Shown in pieces: positions 36,056 to 44,691 of a stretch of 64,000 bases of DNA. The translations under genes were made by a program, and so were the position numbers. The DNA is from Cellulomonas sp. APG4 (GTDB lineage Bacteria > Actinomycetota > Actinomycetes > Actinomycetales > Cellulomonadaceae). Below the pieces are notes generated by a model. That model had not been told where the DNA came from. It did no database searches and worked only from the letters and a program-made list of their open reading frames with translations. Every line of letters begins with the position of its first letter. Within the stretch, counting starts at the first letter, position 1. The stretch is from NCBI RefSeq assembly GCF_009996735.1, contig NZ_JAACYI010000011.1, positions 62,001 to 126,000 on the forward strand, read 5' to 3'.

Positions 36056-36938
36056 GTCGCTGCATCCGTTCCTGCCTGCGGGCCTCGACGGCCGAGCCCG
36101 ACTCCCGGCGCGCCATCCTACGGAGCACGCGCGGCGCGAGGAGCATGCCCAGGGCGCCCCACGCGCCGAGCACGCCGATCGCCTCGAGCAGCCGCCACTC
36201 GCCGCCCACCTCGACCACCGCGGCGTCGTCGGGCAGGAAGGCCCAGCGCAGCCCGTGCCCGAGCCAGTAGATCGGGAAGACCTGGGCGACGCCCTGCACC
36301 CAGCCCCACATCGCCGAGATCGGGAAGAACACGCCCGAGATCGCGCTGAGCCCGAACACCGGTAGCAGGCCCCACGTCGTCACCTGCGACGGCTTGCGGG
36401 CGACCGCACCCATGACGATGCCGAGCGGCAGCGCGGCGGCGAGCCCGAGGAGGAGCAGCGCGGCGACGCCGAACCACCCGACCGCGCCACGGTGCATGAG
36501 GCGGTCGGCGAAGAACGCCGTCGGGATCACGACGATCACCAGCATCGGCAGCATGCCGAGGCTCTGCAGCACCACCTGGCCCGTGACGTAGCCGCGGATG
36601 CCGTGCGGCGCCGCCTTCGCGCGCAGCAGGGTGCCGTCCTCCTTCTCGGTGACCAGGGCGAAGGCCGGGCCCACCACGCCACCGAACACCACCATCGTCG
36701 CGAGGATCCCCGCGAGGGCGAACTGCGGCACCGTCAGCCCCACGGGTTCGATGACCTCACGGCGGTTGAGGAAGAGGTAGACGACGATGCCGACACCCCA
36801 GAAGACGTAGAACGAGATGTCCTCGGGGTTGCGCAGGCTGATGCGGAACTCCCGGAGCCCGCGCCGCGCACCCACCTTGACGGCGTGGAGGCCCCGTCCC
36901 CGGTCGTCGTGCGACTGCGCCTCGGTCGTCGTGCTCAT
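36048..36938 (-). CDS. ABC-2 type exporter permease
   Basis: 296-residue permease with six hydrophobic segments. The conserved mid-region VTEKEDGTLLRAKAAPHGIRGYVTGQV lies between TM2 and TM3, as in ABC2 membrane proteins of the daunorubicin-exporter class. The ATG at 36938 overlaps the stop of the ATPase gene (ATGA). Likely exports a drug, lipid or peptide with its partner. Confidence 0.87.
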   Translation of the reverse strand: MSTTTEAQSHDDRGRGLHAVKVGARRGLREFRISLRNPEDISFYVFWGVGIVVYLFLNRREVIEPVGLTVPQFALAGILATMVVFGGVVGPAFALVTEKEDGTLLRAKAAPHGIRGYVTGQVVLQSLGMLPMLVIVVIPTAFFADRLMHRGAVGWFGVAALLLLGLAAALPLGIVMGAVARKPSQVTTWGLLPVFGLSAISGVFFPISAMWGWVQGVAQVFPIYWLGHGLRWAFLPDDAAVVEVGGEWRLLEAIGVLGAWGALGMLLAPRVLRRMARRESGSAVEARRQERMQRLG

Positions 36939-37885
36939 CTCGTCGCCTCCCCGCCCGTGCCGGCCACGTCCGCGGGTCTCGCGAACCCCGAGCCCGGGTC
37001 TGGTGATGACCCGGTCTCGTGCTGGTGGACCAGCTGCATGTACGTGTCCTCGAGCGAGGCGCGGCGCACCTCGAGGTCGGCGATCTCGTCACCGTGCTGG
37101 ACGAACAGGCTGCGGACGAACGCCGTGGCGTCGTCGGCGGCGTGGACGAACCGCTGCCCGTCGCGGCTCCACCGCACCTCCGCGCGCGCCCGCACCTGAC
37201 GCGTGAGCGCATCGGCCGACCCGTCGGCCACGATCCGGCCGCCGGCCAGCACGAGGATGCGATCCGCGAGCTTCTCCGCCTCCGCGAGGTCGTGGGTGGT
37301 CAGCACGACGGTCGTGTCCTCGAGGTCGACGAGGCCGTGCACGAGGTCGTGGAAGTCGCGCCGCGCCTCGGGGTCGAAGCCCGCGGTCGGCTCGTCGAGG
37401 AACAGCAGCTCGGGACGCCCCACGATGCCGATCGCCACGTCGAGGCGCCGGCGCTGCCCGCCCGAGAGCCGCATCAGCATCTGGTCGGCCGAGTCCGTGA
37501 GGCCCACGCGGTCGATCAGCTCGTCGACGTCCCGCGGGCGCGGTCGCTCGGCCGTGCCGTACGGCGCGTAGTACTCGCCGAGGTGGGCCAGCAGCTCGCG
37601 TACGCGCCACCGCCGGTGGTCACGCCAGGACTGCAGCACGATCCCGATCCCGGCCCGCCACTCCTCGGAGGCCCGCGCAGGGTCCTCACCGAGCACGCGC
37701 ACGTCACCACCCGACCGCTCACGAAACCCCTCGAGGATCTCGATCGTCGTCGTCTTGCCCGCCCCGTTGGGTCCGAGCAGGGTGATCACCTCTCCGCGGC
37801 GCACCTCGAGGTCGACCCCGTCGAGCACGTCGCGGGACCCGTAACGCATGCGGAGGTCCCGCACCGCGATGACCGTCTCAGCCAT
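36935..37885 (-). CDS. ABC exporter ATPase (DrrA-like)
   Basis: 316-residue ATPase with Walker A GPNGAGKTTT, Q-loop (VLQSW), signature LSGGQRRRLDVAIG, Walker B LLFLDEPTAGFD, H-loop LTTHDLAEAEKL and a C-terminal extension of about 90 residues typical of DrrA-type exporters. GGAG lies before the ATG at 37885. It is the first gene of the ATPase-permease-XRE operon. A 20-bp palindrome with 8-bp arms lies 64-83 nt upstream. Confidence 0.9.
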   Translation of the reverse strand: MAETVIAVRDLRMRYGSRDVLDGVDLEVRRGEVITLLGPNGAGKTTTIEILEGFRERSGGDVRVLGEDPARASEEWRAGIGIVLQSWRDHRRWRVRELLAHLGEYYAPYGTAERPRPRDVDELIDRVGLTDSADQMLMRLSGGQRRRLDVAIGIVGRPELLFLDEPTAGFDPEARRDFHDLVHGLVDLEDTTVVLTTHDLAEAEKLADRILVLAGGRIVADGSADALTRQVRARAEVRWSRDGQRFVHAADDATAFVRSLFVQHGDEIADLEVRRASLEDTYMQLVHQHETGSSPDPGSGFARPADVAGTGGEATR

Positions 37886-37948
37886 GCCGCTCCCACCTCC
37901 GCACCCACCGTCAGACGCTCGCTCGCCTGACAGTCACCCTTCGTCACG

Positions 37949-37968
37949 ATGTAGTATGTGTACTACAT
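37949..37968. promoter_or_regulatory. 20-bp palindromic operator candidate
   Basis: ATGTAGTATGTGTACTACAT: perfect 8-bp arms around TGTG, in an AT-rich patch upstream of the ABC/XRE operon. The outer ATGT...ACAT resembles PadR sites and GTAGTA...TACTAC resembles YtrA-like GntR sites. The only regulator gene nearby is the XRE gene at the operon end. Confidence 0.65.
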
Positions 37969-38032
37969 ACAATCGCACAGGAGCAAGAGACGCGGACGGG
38001 TCGTCTCGGGCGCACCCGAGCGCCAGTGGCCG

Positions 38033-38560
38033 TCAGTCCCCGCGGGCGAGGACCTCCTCGAACGCACGCAGGGCCGCCGCACCCACGAGCACGAACCGGA
38101 CGAGGTCCAGACCCGTCCCGCGACCGTCGCGCCACTCGTGCACGGCGCCGACGGCGACGTCGGCCACCTCACCGACGTCCCAGCCGTAGGCCCCCGCGCT
38201 CACCGCGGGGAAGGCCACGCTCCTGGCGCCCACGTGCGCCGCGACGTCGAGCGAACGGGTGAAGCACGACGCGAGCACGGCCGGATCGGCCTGCCCCGCG
38301 TGGCGGTTGGGTCCGACCGTGTGGATGACCCAGGTGGCCGCCAGCTCCCCTGCACCGGTCGCGACCGCCTCGCCCGCCGGCAGACCGCCAGGGAGCACGT
38401 CGCGACGCAGGGCCCGACACTCGGCCAGCAATGCGGGGCCCGCAGCCGCGTGGATCGCACCGTCCACGCCCCCGCCCCCCAGCAGGGACGAGTTCGCGGC
38501 GTTGACCACCGCGTCCACACGCTGCGTCGTGATGTCGCCCGGGACCGCCTCGATGCGCAT
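38033..38560 (-). CDS. macrodomain protein (O-acetyl-ADP-ribose deacetylase-like)
   Basis: 175-residue single macrodomain that binds ADP-ribose and removes acetyl or ADP-ribosyl groups. The motifs are GDITTQRVDAVVNAANSSL with the catalytic Asn, GGGGVDGAIHAAAGPAL and the phosphate loop AFPAVSAGAYGW. Full length for the MacroD/YmdB class. CACCCT ends six bases before the ATG and GGTGGC lies directly before it, so initiation mode is unclear. No ADP-ribosyltransferase or sirtuin gene is adjacent. Confidence 0.9.
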   Translation of the reverse strand: MRIEAVPGDITTQRVDAVVNAANSSLLGGGGVDGAIHAAAGPALLAECRALRRDVLPGGLPAGEAVATGAGELAATWVIHTVGPNRHAGQADPAVLASCFTRSLDVAAHVGARSVAFPAVSAGAYGWDVGEVADVAVGAVHEWRDGRGTGLDLVRFVLVGAAALRAFEEVLARGD

Positions 38561-38601
38561 GCCACCAGGGTGCCCCGCGACGCGCCGACGGACCACCGCC
38601 G

Positions 38602-39213
38602 TCAGTCCGCCGCGCGCCCGGCCTCACCGACGGCTCGCCGCCCGGCGGCACGGTCCGAGGACGCGCCGCCGCTCGTGGGCCCGGCGTCGGCTCGCACGGC
38701 CTTGCGCGGCCGCGGCACCGCCCGGAGCGCGCCGAGCAGGAGCACGCCGCCCAACCCGGCGACGCCGAGCCAGAGAGGCGCTGCCCCGGAACCCTCGCTC
38801 GCCACGTCCGACGCGTTCGTCACGGCGCCGCCGACGTCGGTCAGCAGCCAGAGCCCCGGCGCGTCGGAGGAGGTCACGACACGCACGTCGCGGAGCTCGT
38901 CGAAGGACGGCGCGGCGGCGTGCGGCAGGGTGTGCCGGAACTCGAGGTCACGGCCGTCCTGCGTGCGAACGACGCCCGTGACGGCGGTCGTCTCGCGCAA
39001 CCGGGTGCCCCGCAGTGCCGTGCTCGTGCTGCGCTCAGCCGTCATGACGACGGCGTCGGTGCGCTCGGGCGCCCGGTCGAGCAGCAGCGCCTCGACCTCG
39101 CGCGCGTGAGCGGCGGCGGCCTCCCGCTGCGACAGGTGGACCGTCACGGCGCCCGCGGTCAGGGCCGCGGCGAGGACGACGCGGATCACGTAGCCGACCC
39201 ACCGCGTGCGCAC
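38602..39213 (-). CDS. membrane protein of unknown function
   Basis: 203-residue protein with an N-terminal membrane helix (VGYVIRVVLAAALTAGAVTV), an extracytoplasmic region of about 110 residues with few recognisable features, and a second helix (LWLGVAGLGGVLLLGAL) before a basic Ala-rich cytosolic tail. I do not recognise the family; a DUF3592-like two-helix topology is possible. GTG at 39213 fits a leaderless start, 7 nt after TAGCGT (a second GTG at 39215 is out of frame). Confidence 0.6.
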   Translation of the reverse strand: MRTRWVGYVIRVVLAAALTAGAVTVHLSQREAAAAHAREVEALLLDRAPERTDAVVMTAERSTSTALRGTRLRETTAVTGVVRTQDGRDLEFRHTLPHAAAPSFDELRDVRVVTSSDAPGLWLLTDVGGAVTNASDVASEGSGAAPLWLGVAGLGGVLLLGALRAVPRPRKAVRADAGPTSGGASSDRAAGRRAVGEAGRAAD

Positions 39214-39220
39214 ACGGGGG

Positions 39221-39226
39221 ACGCTA
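39221..39226 (-). promoter_or_regulatory. -10 element of the 39213 membrane-protein gene
   Basis: TAGCGT on the minus strand, seven bases before the GTG at 39213. Confidence 0.45.
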
Positions 39227-39376
39227 GTGCGGGACCGGGTCCGGACCGCGCGTCGTCCGGGCAGCGGACGGGGCGGACGTGCCCGCGACCCCACGCGCTC
39301 GGCTTGCCGCGCTCGGCTTGCCGCGCGCGGCGCGCAGGAGGAGGCTCGGTGTCGAATCGTTGCGAAGGGAGCAGTC

Positions 39377-40234
39377 ATGCAGCAGCGCACCATCGGGGGA
39401 CGCACGGTCTCGGCCATCGGGCTGGGCGGCATGCCCATGTCGATCGAGGGGCGGCCCGACGAGGCCCGCTCGCTGCAGACGATCCACGCCGCGCTGGACG
39501 CCGGCGTGACGCTGATCGACACCGCCGACAGCTACCACCGCGACCCCACGGACGTGGGCCACAACGAGATCCTGATCGCCAAGGCGCTGCGCCTCGCGGG
39601 CAAGGGGCCCGACGACGTGCTCGTCGCGACCAAGGGCGGTCACCGTCGCCCGGGTGACGGCACCTGGACCAAGCAGGGCGACGCCGCGTACCTGAAGAAG
39701 GCCTGCGAGGCCTCGCTCCAGCGGCTCGACGTCGAGGCGATCGGCCTCTACCAGTTCCACCGGCCCGATCCCGAGGTCCCGTACGAGGAGTCGGTGGGCG
39801 CGATCCGCGACCTCCTCGACGAGGGCAAGATCCTCATGGCCGGCATCTCGAACGCGAACCCTGAGCAGATCCGCCTCGCGCAGGACGTGCTCGGCGGACG
39901 CCTCGTCTCGGTGCAGAACCAGTTCTCGCCGGCGTTCCGCAGCAGCGAGCCCGAGCTCGAGCTGTGCGCCGAGCTGGGCCTCGCCTTCCTGCCGTGGAGC
40001 CCGCTCGGCGGGATCGCGAAGGCCGGCGACCTGGGCGGCCGGCACGCGGCGTTCGCCGAGGTCGCGGCCGAGCGCGGCGTCAGCCCGCAGCAGGTGTGCC
40101 TCGCATGGGAGCTCGCCAAGGCCGACGTCGTGATCCCGATCCCGGGCGCGAGCCGGCCCGAGAGCATCCAGGACTCGGTGCAGGCCGCCGGGCTCCAGCT
40201 CACACCCGAGGAGCTCGCGCGCCTCGACGGGTGA
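39377..40234 (+). CDS. aldo-keto reductase
   Basis: 285-residue NAD(P)H-dependent aldo/keto reductase. The catalytic Asp/Tyr are in IDTADSYHRDP, the Lys in VLVATKGGHRRPGDG, the His in LYQFHRPDP, and the cofactor-binding C-terminal segment is VIPIPGASRPESIQD. AAGGGAG precedes the ATG at 39377, and the upstream open frame has no support. It belongs to the YakC/YccK-like oxidoreductases that reduce aldehydes; natural substrate unknown. It converges with dtd, six bases apart. Confidence 0.88.
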   Translation: MQQRTIGGRTVSAIGLGGMPMSIEGRPDEARSLQTIHAALDAGVTLIDTADSYHRDPTDVGHNEILIAKALRLAGKGPDDVLVATKGGHRRPGDGTWTKQGDAAYLKKACEASLQRLDVEAIGLYQFHRPDPEVPYEESVGAIRDLLDEGKILMAGISNANPEQIRLAQDVLGGRLVSVQNQFSPAFRSSEPELELCAELGLAFLPWSPLGGIAKAGDLGGRHAAFAEVAAERGVSPQQVCLAWELAKADVVIPIPGASRPESIQDSVQAAGLQLTPEELARLDG

Positions 40235-40240
40235 CGCCGC

Positions 40241-40681
40241 TCAGGCCTCGAGCAGCAGCGTGACCGGGCCGTCGTTGACCAGCTCGACGGACATGTGCGC
40301 ACCGAACTCCCCGGTCGCGACCGTGAGCCCACGTTCGCGGAGCGCCGCGACGACGGCGTCGACCAGGGGCTCCGCGACCGGCCGGGGCGCTGCGGCGTTC
40401 CACGTCGGCCGACGCCCCTTGCGCGTGTCCCCGTAGAGGGTGAACTGGCTCACGACGAGCACGGGCGCACCCGCGTCGACGGCCGAGAGCTCGCCGTCGA
40501 GCACCCGGAGCTCGGCGACCTTGCGCGCGATCGTCGCGACCTGGTCGGGCCCGTCGTCGTGCGTGACGCCGAGGAGCACGAGCAGGCCCTGGCCGGCCGC
40601 GGTCGCGCCGTCGACCTGCCCGACGACGGCGCCGTCGACGGTCACCGAGGCGCGCGTGACGCGCTGCACCACGGCCCTCAT
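40241..40681 (-). CDS. dtd: D-aminoacyl-tRNA deacylase
   Basis: 146-residue Dtd, which removes D-amino acids (and glycine from tRNA-Ala) as a proofreading step. It starts [13 protein letters not shown] and has both family motifs, [15 protein letters not shown] and the Gly-cisPro loop NDGPVT. ATG at 40681 overlaps the asparaginase stop (ATGA). It is the last gene of a seven-gene operon that begins at 44667. Confidence 0.95.
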   Translation of the reverse strand: MRAVVQRVTRASVTVDGAVVGQVDGATAAGQGLLVLLGVTHDDGPDQVATIARKVAELRVLDGELSAVDAGAPVLVVSQFTLYGDTRKGRRPTWNAAAPRPVAEPLVDAVVAALRERGLTVATGEFGAHMSVELVNDGPVTLLLEA

Positions 40682-41709
40682 GCCCGGCCTCCCTGCTGCT
40701 CGCCCCGCGCGTCCGGCACTCCCGGCACCACCTGCCCGCGCGGCGCATCCAGCACGGCGCGCACGTGGCCGACGGGCACGCCGTGGCCGAGCACCGGGAC
40801 GTGGCCGACGTCCGCGAGCCGGTCGCGCACCGCCGCGTCGCCGAGCAGGAGTCCGAGCGCCGCCGTCATGATCGGGGCCCGCGCACGGCTCGCGCCGTCG
40901 GCCACCTTGAGCCCGACCGCACCGCCGTCGGGAAGGCCTGCGGCGTAGACACCCTCGGCCCCGTCCTTGGCGACCAGGCCCGGCACGGCGCGCATGAGCT
41001 CGGTCACGTCGCGCCCCGGTCCGCCGACGAGGTCCGGCCGCGTCGTCATCGCCCGTGCGACGCGGGCCTCGGGCGAGCCCGGGCGCGCCGCCGGAGCCGC
41101 GGCGATCCGTGCGAACGCGCGCGCGAGGCCGCGCGTGGTGCTCGACAGCAGGGGTGCCCCGCAGCCGTCGACGGTCACGTGCTCGACCGGGACCGCGGTG
41201 AGCTCGGCGACCGTGGCCCGCACGGCCTGCTGCAGCGGGTGGTCGGGGTCGAGGTAGCCGTCGGTCGCCCACCCGGCGGCCACGCACGTCGCGAGCATGG
41301 CCGCGTGCTTGCCCGAGCAGTTCTGAGCGAGTGGGCTCGGCTCACGACCGGCACGCCACCACGCGCGGGCCGCCTCGGCGTCGAGCGGCGCGTCGGGGGT
41401 GTTGCGCAGGTGCGTCTCGTCGAGGCCGACGCGCGCCAGCACGCCCCGGACGACCTCGAGGTGCTGCGCGGTGCCCGAGTGGCTCGCGCACGCGAGTGCG
41501 AGGCCCTCGTCGTCGATCTCGAGACCCGCGCGCAGCAGCGCGAGCGCCTGCACGGGCTTGAGCGTGGACCGCGGCCACACCACTGCGTCCGGGGAGCCCG
41601 CCTCGAGCACCGCGCCTCCGCCGGCGTCGAGCACGACCAGGTGGCCGCGGTGCTCCGACTCGACGAGGTCGCCCCGCACCACCTCGGCGAGCAGGGCCGG
41701 TGCGCTCAC
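40678..41709 (-). CDS. L-asparaginase (type III, PF06089 family)
   Basis: 343-residue asparaginase of the Rhizobium-type (AnsA-III) family, hydrolysing asparagine to aspartate and ammonia. It shows [14 protein letters not shown] near the N-terminus (active-site Ser/Lys), [24 protein letters not shown] and VDGCGAP. GTG at 41709 overlaps the DUF2516 stop (GTGA). Its presence near glnR is suggestive for nitrogen use, but it lies in a different transcription unit. Confidence 0.87.
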   Translation of the reverse strand: MSAPALLAEVVRGDLVESEHRGHLVVLDAGGGAVLEAGSPDAVVWPRSTLKPVQALALLRAGLEIDDEGLALACASHSGTAQHLEVVRGVLARVGLDETHLRNTPDAPLDAEAARAWWRAGREPSPLAQNCSGKHAAMLATCVAAGWATDGYLDPDHPLQQAVRATVAELTAVPVEHVTVDGCGAPLLSSTTRGLARAFARIAAAPAARPGSPEARVARAMTTRPDLVGGPGRDVTELMRAVPGLVAKDGAEGVYAAGLPDGGAVGLKVADGASRARAPIMTAALGLLLGDAAVRDRLADVGHVPVLGHGVPVGHVRAVLDAPRGQVVPGVPDARGEQQGGRA

Positions 41710-42032
41710 CAGCCGCCGCCCCGCGGGCCGGGGCGCCCACGGCCCGAGTAGGGAGCGACCGCGGGGCGCACGTCGACGAGGTAGACCGAGGCCGCGACGG
41801 CCGCGATCAGCACGAGGAAGCCGAGCGGGGCGTCGAACGGAGGGAGGGCGACGAACGCCACCGCGGTCGCGACGCCCAGGATCGCGCCCCAGAAGCCCTT
41901 GGTGCGCTTGCCCGCGCTCACGAACGCCTGGGCCGGGCGTCGCAGCAGGTCGATCAGGGCGACCACGCACAGCACGAACACCAGCAGGTACAGCAGCAGG
42001 AACACGATCGCCTGGGCGTTGAAGAGGAACAC
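41706..42032 (-). CDS. DUF2516 membrane protein
   Basis: 108-residue protein with a very hydrophobic N-terminal helix (NAQAIVFLLLYLLVFVLCVVALIDLL), the RPAQAFVSAGKRTKGFWGAILG turn and two more helices, ending in a Gly/Pro/Arg-rich tail. This is the actinobacterial DUF2516 pattern. GTG start at 42032, nine bases after the preceding stop. Function unknown. Confidence 0.8.
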   Translation of the reverse strand: MFLFNAQAIVFLLLYLLVFVLCVVALIDLLRRPAQAFVSAGKRTKGFWGAILGVATAVAFVALPPFDAPLGFLVLIAAVAASVYLVDVRPAVAPYSGRGRPGPRGGGW

Positions 42033-42041
42033 GGGGTGAGC

Positions 42042-42893
42042 CTACGACGCCGGGTCGTGGCCGGGCCCGCGGCGTCGCGCCGCCTCGAGCCGCTCGCGCG
42101 CGATCGCCTGCAACCGGTCGAGGTCGCGGTGCCCGCTCGCGGTGTGCGCGACCCCGAAGGTCACCGTCACGGCGAGCGGCCCCTCGGCGTCCGGCACGGG
42201 GCTGTCGCGGACGCGCCGACGCAACGCCTCTCCCCGCAGCGCGACCGCCTCGGGACCGACCCCCGGCATGAGCACCGCGAGCTGGCCCCCGCCCAGGCGG
42301 GCGACCGTGTCGTCCGGGCGCACGGCAGCGCGCAGCACCCCGGCGACGTGCGTGAGCGCGGCCTCGGCGGCATCGCGGCCGTGCAGGTCCACGATCTCGG
42401 CGACGTGGTCGAGCTCCGCCACCAGGAGCCCGGTCCCGGGCCCGCCGTCCGGCGACCCCGCGGGCTCGTCCGGCGTGGCGAGGGCGCGCCGCGCCGCGTC
42501 CTCGAGCCCGCGCGGACCGACGGTGCCGGGGACGGGACGCGTCGCGTCGTCCGCCGTCGTCCGTCCGGCGAGCACCGACCCGAGCAGGGCGAGCACCACG
42601 AGGCCGACGACGACGTCGGTCACGGACCGAGCGGCGACGCCGTCGGCGGCACGGACCGCGAGCGCGACGAGCACCAGGGCCGCGGCCCCGACCACCACCC
42701 AGGTGCGCGACGAGCGCAGGAGCGCGCCGGCCAGCACCACGGGGACGACGACGGCGAGCCACAGGGCCCCGCGCTGGGCGGCGCCCGGGACGCCCAGCCC
42801 GACGGCGAGCACACCGAGCAGCCCGAGGAGCCCCACCGCGAGTCCGGCGCCCGTCGCCGTGCCTGCGGCGTCGCGCGGGCGCCCGGCGCTCAC
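42042..42893 (-). CDS. membrane protein with degenerate GGDEF domain
   Basis: 283-residue protein. Four membrane helices (about residues 10-115) are followed by a cytosolic nucleotidyl-cyclase-like domain. The active-site GGDEF loop reads GGGQL (DTVARLGGGQLAVLMPGVG), while flanking family features remain (LLVAELDHVAEI at the start, VTVTFGVAH near the end). The metal-binding and catalytic residues are lost, so cyclic di-GMP synthesis is unlikely; a receptor or structural role is more probable. GTG at 42893 overlaps the ygfZ stop (GTGA). It is the fourth gene of the operon starting at 44667. Confidence 0.72.
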   Translation of the reverse strand: MSAGRPRDAAGTATGAGLAVGLLGLLGVLAVGLGVPGAAQRGALWLAVVVPVVLAGALLRSSRTWVVVGAAALVLVALAVRAADGVAARSVTDVVVGLVVLALLGSVLAGRTTADDATRPVPGTVGPRGLEDAARRALATPDEPAGSPDGGPGTGLLVAELDHVAEIVDLHGRDAAEAALTHVAGVLRAAVRPDDTVARLGGGQLAVLMPGVGPEAVALRGEALRRRVRDSPVPDAEGPLAVTVTFGVAHTASGHRDLDRLQAIARERLEAARRRGPGHDPAS

Positions 42894-44008
42894 CGCTCGG
42901 GCGGACGCGCGGGTGCGAGGCCGCGAGCCACGGGTGGGCGCGGGGCGGGGCGGTCGACCGAGACCCCCTCGCCCGGCACCACGACCTCCTGCGCCGCCGC
43001 GACGTCGCCGCCGTCGCAGGCCACGAGCAGCTCCGCCGTGACGTCGGCGCTGCGCTTGACGACCGCGAGCGCGACGGGGCCGAGCTCGTGGTGCCGCGCG
43101 ACGCTCGTCACGGCCCCGACGGTGCGCCCGGCGAGCGTCACCTCCGCACCCGCGACGGGCAGCAGGTGACCCGAGCCGTCGAGGTGGAGCATCACGAGCC
43201 GGCGCGGGGGCCGCCCGAGGTTGTGCACCCGGGCGATGGTCTCCTGGCCGCGGTAGCAGCCCTTGTGCAGGTGGACGGCGGTGCGCAGCCAGTCGAGCTC
43301 GTGCGGAACGGTGCGGTGGTCGACCTCGGTGGCCGCCCGCGGCCGCCAGGCGGCGACCCGCGCGGCCTCGCTCGCCCACGTCCCGACGAGGCGCCACCCG
43401 GCGTCCTCGCGCACGCGCACGGCCGCGTCGAGATCGTCACGCGGCACGAGCACGAGCCGCCAGGCGCGCTCCGTGCCCGGGTGGTCCTCGGCGGGCGGGC
43501 CGTAGCGGGTTCCGCCCGGGAGCACGCGCGGCCACGGGTCGGTCCAGGTCACGGGCTCGCCGTCGGCGCCCTCGGCCGCGACGGCCTCACCGAGCGCGGC
43601 CCATCGGTCGCTCACGTCCTCGACCTCGACGCGCATCATGAAGCGCATCGAGTCGAGCCAGGTCGCGAGCAGGGAGGCCGAGGGGCCCTCCGTCACGAGC
43701 CAGGTGGTCGAGCCGTCGTCGACCACGCCCGCCGCGTGCTCGACGTGGCCGTGCGGGCTCAGCACGAGCGTCTCGGTCGAGGTGCGCGGCGCGAGCCCGG
43801 CGAGGTCCTGCGAGGTGATCGAGTGCAGCCAGGTCAGCCGGTCGGGCCCCGTCACGGTCACCACGCCCAGGTGGGACTGGTCGACGACGGCGGCGCCGCG
43901 CGCGAGGGCGCGCTGCTCGGCCGTCGGGTCGCCGTAGTGCCACGCGACCCCCTCGTCGGGGCCGGTCGCGGCGACGGCGCCGTGGCGCGCGAGCAGCGGG
44001 CTGGTCAC
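42890..44008 (-). CDS. ygfZ: folate-binding protein YgfZ (GcvT-like)
   Basis: 372-residue GcvT-fold protein that supports iron-sulfur enzyme maturation in a folate-dependent way. The signature K-G-C-Y-x-G-Q-E is present in HLHKGCYRGQETIARVHNLG. The N-terminal AVVDQSHLGVVTVTGPDRLTWLHSI and C-terminal ELGPVALAVVKRS segments fit actinobacterial members. GTG 44008 overlaps the stop of the nitrobindin-like gene (GTGA). The iron-sulfur theme fits the haem/NO-related neighbour. Confidence 0.93.
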   Translation of the reverse strand: MTSPLLARHGAVAATGPDEGVAWHYGDPTAEQRALARGAAVVDQSHLGVVTVTGPDRLTWLHSITSQDLAGLAPRTSTETLVLSPHGHVEHAAGVVDDGSTTWLVTEGPSASLLATWLDSMRFMMRVEVEDVSDRWAALGEAVAAEGADGEPVTWTDPWPRVLPGGTRYGPPAEDHPGTERAWRLVLVPRDDLDAAVRVREDAGWRLVGTWASEAARVAAWRPRAATEVDHRTVPHELDWLRTAVHLHKGCYRGQETIARVHNLGRPPRRLVMLHLDGSGHLLPVAGAEVTLAGRTVGAVTSVARHHELGPVALAVVKRSADVTAELLVACDGGDVAAAQEVVVPGEGVSVDRPAPRPPVARGLAPARPPER

Positions 44009-44556
44009 TGCTCGACCCGGGACATGCGCGCGGAGGCGTAGGACTGGAGGGGCTCCCCGAACGCCGCGAGGTCCCACGTCCACATGAGCTCGCCGCGCAC
44101 GAGGCCCAGCAGCCGGGTCGCCGCGCTCACCTCGGCAGCGTCGGGCGTGCGCGCCACGAGGTCGCTCACGAGGTCGATCCGGCCGTTGCCGGTCATGCCG
44201 GCGTAGAGCGTCAGGTGTCCCGCGGGGTCGACGAGCAGCAGCTCGACCGGGTGCCTGTCGGCCGGCAGGTCGTCCGGACGCTCGGGCGGCACGCGCCAGT
44301 AGCCCGACTCGGTCGCCCACACCGGGTTGTCCTGCGACTCGTCCCCCGCGGCGACGGCGTCCTCCGCGGGCGCCAGCCGCAGCGTGCTCTGCCAGCGCAG
44401 GTAGGGGCCGCCGTCGTGGTCCACCACGACGTCCGCCACGACGCGGGTCTCGGGGATGTTCGGGTACACGACGACCCCCTCGCCCTGCCAGCGGCCGACG
44501 AGCCAGGCGAGCGGGTAGACCTCGGGTGCGAGCCCCTCGGGCAGGGAGAACGGCAT
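44005..44556 (-). CDS. nitrobindin-like haem-binding beta-barrel (DUF1794/FABP)
   Basis: 183-residue protein of the nitrobindin/THAP4 C-terminal family, a ten-stranded barrel that binds ferric haem and NO. The opening motif GRWQGEG (GxWxGxG) near residue 21, the strands with RWQSTLRL and SGYWRV, and the C-terminal LTLYAGMTGNG and RLLGLVRGELMWTWDLAAFG are visible. ATG start at 44556, three bases after the 35-aa gene. A histidine late in the barrel normally ligates haem; I could not assign it here, so haem binding is inferred from the family. Confidence 0.85.
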   Translation of the reverse strand: MPFSLPEGLAPEVYPLAWLVGRWQGEGVVVYPNIPETRVVADVVVDHDGGPYLRWQSTLRLAPAEDAVAAGDESQDNPVWATESGYWRVPPERPDDLPADRHPVELLLVDPAGHLTLYAGMTGNGRIDLVSDLVARTPDAAEVSAATRLLGLVRGELMWTWDLAAFGEPLQSYASARMSRVEQ

Positions 44557-44559
44557 CGG

Positions 44560-44667
44560 CTACCGCTGTCCCTTGAAGAGCTTGTAGACGACGTAGACGG
44601 CGAACCACCCGATCGTCAGGGCGGACGCGACGAGCAGTCCGATGAAGAAGATCTCAAGCGCGGCCAT
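44560..44667 (-). CDS. 35-residue single-span membrane peptide
   Basis: Short ORF ATG 44667 to TAG, reading MAALEIFFIGLLVASALTIG... and ending YKLFKGQR. It has one membrane helix (about residues 4-29) and a basic C-terminal end, so it is probably a bitopic membrane peptide. TAGGAT ends six bases before the ATG, a clear leaderless promoter, and the stop is three bases before the nitrobindin-like gene. It is therefore the first gene of the seven-gene operon. Composition and placement argue that it is real; function unknown. Confidence 0.7.
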   Translation of the reverse strand: MAALEIFFIGLLVASALTIGWFAVYVVYKLFKGQR

Positions 44668-44673
44668 GCGCCG

Positions 44674-44691
44674 ATCCTACGTGCCTAGGCT
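44674..44691. promoter_or_regulatory. back-to-back leaderless promoters
   Basis: TAGGAT on the minus strand (44674-44679) is six bases before the ATG at 44667. TAGGCT on the plus strand (44686-44691) is six bases before the ATG at 44698. The two -10 elements are six bases apart, and each -35 region must lie in the other gene's coding sequence. Confidence 0.65.
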
